A stretch of 64,000 bases of DNA from Ophiocordyceps camponoti-saundersi (nom. inval.) (Eukaryota > Ascomycota > Sordariomycetes > Hypocreales > Ophiocordycipitaceae): positions 365,668 through 429,667 of the forward strand of contig PDHQ01000006.1 of the NCBI GenBank assembly GCA_003339415.1. The letters run 5' to 3'. How positions within the stretch are numbered: position 1 is the first letter of the stretch; each line of letters opens with the position of its first letter. A model generated the notes under the pieces. It ran no database searches. It had not been told where the DNA came from and saw nothing but the letters and a program-made list of their open reading frames with translations. The translations under genes and the position numbers were made by a program. This document shows, piece by piece, positions 59,508 through 64,000 of this stretch.

Positions 59508-61101
59508 TCATCCTCTAGAATTTGCCATAACAAGACTTTTCCCAACGGTTCTTATGAATTGCCAGCTCTCAGCATCAATGTCAAAAGTTGTCACAACCTT
59601 GGGCTCCTCGGACTTTCCAAATAAACCACCTGGATGTTTGTACCACTCGTTGAGGGCGATAAGTTTATTGTACTCGGCCCTGAAGCCGGGCCGGGAGCAT
59701 TCTGCGAGAAGCCTGATATCTGGTTTGTGGCAAGCATCAGCGGTCAGCCTGAACCAAATGACAACTCTGCATCTCATTTACCTTGAACCTTCCAACCGTC
59801 ATTCGACCCAAAAAATGGGTTTGGGGTAACGTCCGATAGTCCCTGGTCGATCAGCTCGAGCTTGTCGATACCGCCAATCTCGATAATCTCCGAGCTAAAT
59901 GACGCCTTGATATCAACAGGTATCACGACCTTGAATCCCACCGATGGTTCGTCTCTAATAGCCAAGGTGACCTGTCCGGCCGGCCCTTTCAAAGTAGCCT
60001 TGAGACGGTCAAACGTTCCGGACCAGTCATCGCTTGACAAGGCGAAGTAGAACTTTAAACTTTTGAATCCCTGGCAGCCTCGTCTGCCGATTTCGTTAGC
60101 CAAGGCGTTGCAAGACCTGTTGTCTGGTTTCGGCCCTGACTGATTCCCTCCAAGCGCCTGAATTGCCACTGAGCATTGATCGTTGGTTGGGATCCCGGCT
60201 GTTAGTGTTTGCCGCAGGTGATGTGTGATTTTGACGGTATCCCAGTCAAAGCTCCACAAGGCAAGAGATACAGGTGATGGTTTAGCTGTCACTGTTAGCG
60301 GGATGTCTCCAGTGAAGTCAAGTAACGGGTGTTCTAACACTGTCGTCCGCGGAATAATGGGAAATTTCGATCAATCTCGAGGTCTGAATTCCAATCGAAT
60401 AGCTGCTGAAGAACCTCCAACTTGCTCTCCTTGATGAAGCCGTTCCTGTCTGAGCTTGTAAGCTCGATCATGAAGAGCCTGGCTAATTGACGTGAGCTCT
60501 CGTTCTTTGATGGCTCATCTGATGATAAAAATCCCTGCCGGCCGTTTAGGCCAAAGTCCTCCCACCTCATATCATAGTCTTCGTTGAGTTGCCATTGTAT
60601 CTGTCGAGGATTGCCGAGGTCGGATTGATCCAGCGGAGCATACGCCCGAACTTGAGACCACAGGATACCGCCCACGGCCAAGTGCGTAAACGATCGAGAG
60701 CTGCCCGGTGCTCTTAACATGTTCGGCGAGGCAGCAACCTCGTAGATCCAGTTGCCCGTATAAAAGAGAGGGTTTCGAAGCGCCTCTGTGAGATCACTGC
60801 TAACGGGAATGTATGTCGTGTCACGGGCAGAAACAGAAGTAGCGTTGAACTGCCACGCGCTATCATCCTCTAGTTCAACTCCTTGGTTGATGATGGCACC
60901 GAGAAGCTTTGCATCTGCCGGCCAAGGCAGAGAGCCGAAGTCTTCGGGTGTTATGAGGACATACACGTACTGGTGAGGCGTCATGGACTGATGAGGGAAC
61001 CTGAGCGGCGGCGGCGATGGTGTTGCCGAGGCTGTGGGAGGCCATGCCAACAGACATGTGGCGAGGGAGAGGGCTAGAAAGGCCTGAAGTCTGTCAATCA
61101 T
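59508..61101 (-). CDS. Secreted protein, distant resemblance to fungal heat-labile-enterotoxin-A-like proteins
   Basis: Three exons: 61101-60339, 60285-59782 and 59719-59508; 492 residues, phases consistent. A signal peptide (LQAFLALSLATCLLAWPPTASA) is followed by a region with a YVYVLI strand, GNWIYEVAASPNML and HLAVGGILWSQV, which recall the ADP-ribosyltransferase-like enterotoxin A family common in entomopathogenic fungi. I do not see the arginine-containing strand expected at the start of an active ADP-ribosyltransferase, so activity is doubtful. The C-terminal half (LALWSFDWDTVKI onward, four cysteines, DIRLLAECSRPGF) is unassigned. Intron 1 has a poor GTTAGA donor but a good CTAAC branch site and repairs an otherwise broken frame; a frameshift is the alternative. 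Head-to-head with the peroxidase gene. Confidence 0.55.
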
Positions 61102-63196
61102 GGCTGCCAGACTGTTTGATGCCGTCGGCGAATACACAACGTGAGAGAGATAAGGGGGACATGTGCATTTATACTCAATTCCCTTCACCAGATCTCGTTT
61201 TCATATGTCAAGGGCAAGTTGGCGGTGAAGAGAGTACAGACAAGGCCCTCAAAGTGAGCCGACCGCTCGGTATTTCTCAAGATACTTTAAACAACGTTCA
61301 TTCCTGGTCAAATCACACTCGCCATATAGCTGGGACTAGAATCAGCAGTTCTCTGAGAGCACTTCATTTGACGCTGTAGACGGTTTCTAGGTTCTACTTT
61401 GGCTGCGGCAGAGGTTTCCCCCATTGGAATTGCTAGGCTTACACGGAAAGCCAATTGGCGAATGATGGGCTTGGCAGTTCAACAAGGGCCGGGCCGCTTT
61501 TCCAGGTTAGGAGAAGTTCTTATCTTCACAGCAGCAGTTCACGCGCATCATTCCAACTGCCCTTGGAGGCATCCTTTCTCTGTCCATTCTTCAACTTAAA
61601 ATCGGCTGTGAGAACATGGCCTTGTTAAGAGCTCGTGATGGCTGACAGGACGATAATGCTGCCACATCACACCACGTCTTACGATGGAAAACCCCTAGAC
61701 GCGAGATTGACTGTACGCCAAGAATGTTGAAGCAAGGGTGACCTGCTGGAAAGGTTGTCTTCACATCAGATGAAGTCGAATTAAAGCTACATACACGCCG
61801 GACAACCAGCCATCAAGCAAAGCGTTGATAATAAAGTGGAACTACTCAAGTCTTGAGCCTATCGGCTTCTCTTCTACCGTCTATTGCAGAGCTCATGCCT
61901 ATTACGGTAGCAGATGCTACATGCTAGACAAGGGCTGCAACTGCATCTCGGCCACTTCAAACCAAACTGTTAACTTAGACACACGTACGTATACATACGT
62001 CTGAGGAGTTGTCGAGAGGTCATCCTTGATAAGTCGCGCAAGCAGAATGAAGCTGAACGTGTCTTTCTTCACCGGGGATACAGCTTGTGAAAGAGATTCC
62101 ACCTTTCAAGGGCGAGAGGGGATGTAAAACAGCAACTGCTTGATCCTATTATTATACATAAGCCTTTTCATTGACCCCTGCTAAGCCTTGAAAAGTGGAT
62201 CGTCGTGTGAATGTCTGTGGTTCAGTCTGAAGTTGTCGGTGAGCATTTATAGACGCATAGTAAAGTTTGTATGCAAGTCTGTAGGTCGGGCAGTTGAGAA
62301 AAGAACGAGGCATTTGTCGAGCGAGGAGCTCATTGCAAAACCCCTTTTCGAGGTGCAGCTGTTCCGGCACTTCAGACAAGAGAAAGCTTCTTTTCCAGGC
62401 CCGAAGATCCGGGTATTACATACATGCATTCATACATACTACGTGTGTGTACATGTATGTATGTATGTATGTATGTTATAGGAGCGCGGGTGATCAAACG
62501 TGGCGCAGATGATGCGTCTGACGTGGGTCGTCGGGAAGAGAGCTCATCCCCATCTTCCCCTGGGCAAGGCAGACTCGTCCTTGCAGGACAAACGCCCTAT
62601 AGGCTTAAACAGTTGCCAAAAAAGCTGGTCAGATGCCTAAGAAAGCCTACTTCCAGAAGCAGGTTTACTTGGAGAAGTAAAAGATAATCTCAAGAACTAT
62701 AAACACATATAGACAACCTCTGCTAGATAGCTGTAGACAGCTTCTTCCGCTTAGTAGGCGACATTTCATAATTCTTCCTTTGCTGCAGATAATCTGGCTG
62801 ATAGAGGGAGCCGGATCTGTGATAGCTGTGAGAGGGAGCTGGTTCTGTGAGCCGGATGAGAGGGAGCTCGTCCCTTGAAGTGACGGGAAGGGAAAATAGG
62901 CTACGAGAACGCATACACTATCAGTCTCGGAATCCATGCATGTTCTTTTCTCCTCACATCGTATAGGCCAGTAAGCTAACGAGGTCGTGACTGAGAGCTT
63001 GGATGGACTCCGGGTGGACATTGGACGTGACGTTATTCGTCTGGTTTCAACTGATACCATGTCTGACTCCTTGAGAGGTTTACGTCGAAGTCATACTTAC
63101 ATAGTAGACAGCCATCTGATATAACGAGATGTCTACTTACGTATATAGTCATCCCATCTCTTCTCTTCCGTCCAATGTCCAAGCACAGTCACCGCC
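61102..63196. other. Divergent intergenic between two secreted-protein genes
   Basis: 2.1 kb with no recognisable gene. A TATA-like GAGTATAAAT (61167-61176, minus strand) lies about 70 nt before the enterotoxin-like start. Contains a TATG microsatellite and a CAGCTGT/GAGCTGG-rich patch at 62800-62880. Confidence 0.45.
62453..62477. repeat. (TATG)n microsatellite
   Basis: About six TATG units. Confidence 0.85.
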
Positions 63197-64000
63197 ATGA
63201 AGTTCACAAAATCTCTCACCGCCGTAGTCGCCACAGCTACCGTCTCGTCCGCCTTCTCACCCCTGAAGATGCGGGAGATAAGGGACAAGGCCGCAGCCAC
63301 GGACGGGCAGAGCAGCCCGCAACTCCTAGGCGATTTGCTTACGCTGAGCGAAGAGAAGCTCAGTCCAACCGGCAAAGCCATCAGGGGGATATTACTCAAG
63401 CAAGATGCAGGACACGACACCGGAGGACAGACAGCTGCGGGATCCAACAGTTCCGCCAAGGATGTTTGTGGCGTATGGAAGCAAATAGCCGACGACATGG
63501 CGCAGACAATGGCCGGACCGGACCGTCAATGTAACGACGTAGCCCGTGCCGCCGTCCGTCTCGGCTTTCACGATGCAGGCGCCTGGTCCATGAGAATGGG
63601 TGCGAGCAGCGGCGGCGCCGACGGCTCCATCGTCTTGGCGAAAGAGTGCGAGACGCGATCCGAGAACAACGGGCTACAGGACGTGTGTAAACGTATGAGG
63701 GCCTGGTTCGACAAGTACAAGCAGCACGACATATCGATGGCGGACCTGATCCAGATGGGAGCCAACGTCGGCACCGTCGTCTGTCCCCTCGGGCCCCGAG
63801 TCCGCTCCTTCGTCGGCCGGAAGGATAACCAGCAGCCGGCCCCGGAGAATCTGCTTCCGAGTCCGGATCAGACGGCCGAGCAACTGATCGCCATGTTTGC
63901 CGACAAGACCATCAGCCCTCAGGGGTTGGTCGCCCTGGTTGGCTCCCACTCTGCAGCCCGGCAGCGCTTCGTGGCGACGAATCGTACCGGCGATGCTCTC
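63197..64000 (+). CDS. Fungal class II heme peroxidase, 3' truncated by window edge
   Basis: Open from ATG 63197 to the window end without a stop: 268 codons. A signal peptide (MKFTKSLTAVVATATVSSAF) is followed by a conserved prosegment-like stretch (LLGDLLTLSEEKLSPTGKAI), then the peroxidase domain: CNDVARAAVRLGFHDAG with the distal Arg and His, ASSGGADGSIVL for calcium binding, ADLIQMGANVGTVVCPLGPR, and the proximal histidine in ALVGSHSAARQRF. Members oxidise phenolic or dye substrates with hydrogen peroxide outside the cell; several ascomycete versions carry C-terminal WSC domains, which would lie beyond this window. No ligninolytic residues can be judged from what is visible. It diverges from the enterotoxin-like gene. 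Confidence 0.9.
   Translation, partial: MKFTKSLTAVVATATVSSAFSPLKMREIRDKAAATDGQSSPQLLGDLLTLSEEKLSPTGKAIRGILLKQDAGHDTGGQTAAGSNSSAKDVCGVWKQIADDMAQTMAGPDRQCNDVARAAVRLGFHDAGAWSMRMGASSGGADGSIVLAKECETRSENNGLQDVCKRMRAWFDKYKQHDISMADLIQMGANVGTVVCPLGPRVRSFVGRKDNQQPAPENLLPSPDQTAEQLIAMFADKTISPQGLVALVGSHSAARQRFVATNRTGDAL

Overview
The window is nuclear DNA of a filamentous ascomycete. The evidence is many short spliceosomal introns (about 48-126 nt) with GT..AG ends and CTAAC/CTGAC-like branch sites, pyrimidine-rich tracts before start codons, and fungus-specific genes: elongation factor 3, the bifunctional mitochondrial Arg5,6 precursor, a Dfg5/Dcw1-type GH76 enzyme, a UstYa-family (DUF3328) oxidase and a Pth11-like receptor. 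The gene set points to Sordariomycetes. The secreted enterotoxin-like protein and orphan secreted proteins would fit an insect- or plant-associated Hypocreales species, but that placement is inference.

Layout. 0-12.7 kb: 3' part of the Ras palmitoyltransferase Erf2, EF-3, a membrane family-2 glycosyltransferase (minus strand), a 2.7-kb microsatellite-rich gap, and a membrane-anchored GH16 protein. 13.7-22.6 kb: an accessory block with a secreted protein carrying five 12-residue repeats, two duplicated small secreted-protein genes whose promoters are also duplicated, a five-exon UstYa-family oxidase and a Pth11-like receptor. 24-28 kb: an RNPS1-like SR/RRM protein and a CYP52-clade-like P450. 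28-39.5 kb: a ZNFX1-like helicase/zinc-finger protein, Arg5,6 and an R-SNARE. 41-48 kb: GH76 enzyme, an asparagine-synthase-like enzyme and a 14-cysteine secreted protein. 49-58.5 kb: type-II membrane nucleotide pyrophosphatase/phosphodiesterase, a Uls1-like SNF2/RING translocase and Mediator subunit 17. 59.5-64 kb: a secreted enterotoxin-like protein head-to-head with a class II peroxidase that runs off the window.

Core cell-biology genes (lipid modification, translation, arginine synthesis, secretion, transcription, wall synthesis) alternate with secreted or specialised-metabolism genes. The most novel stretch is 13.7-22.6 kb: a UstYa-type oxidase, the enzyme class that modifies fungal ribosomal peptides, sits beside freshly duplicated small secreted proteins. 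Other points worth checking are an in-frame TAG followed by 53 protein-like codons at the end of MED17, a nested poly-C/poly-G hairpin, and a GC-AG intron. All exon models were built by hand from splice signals, reading phase and family knowledge. No database search was possible.
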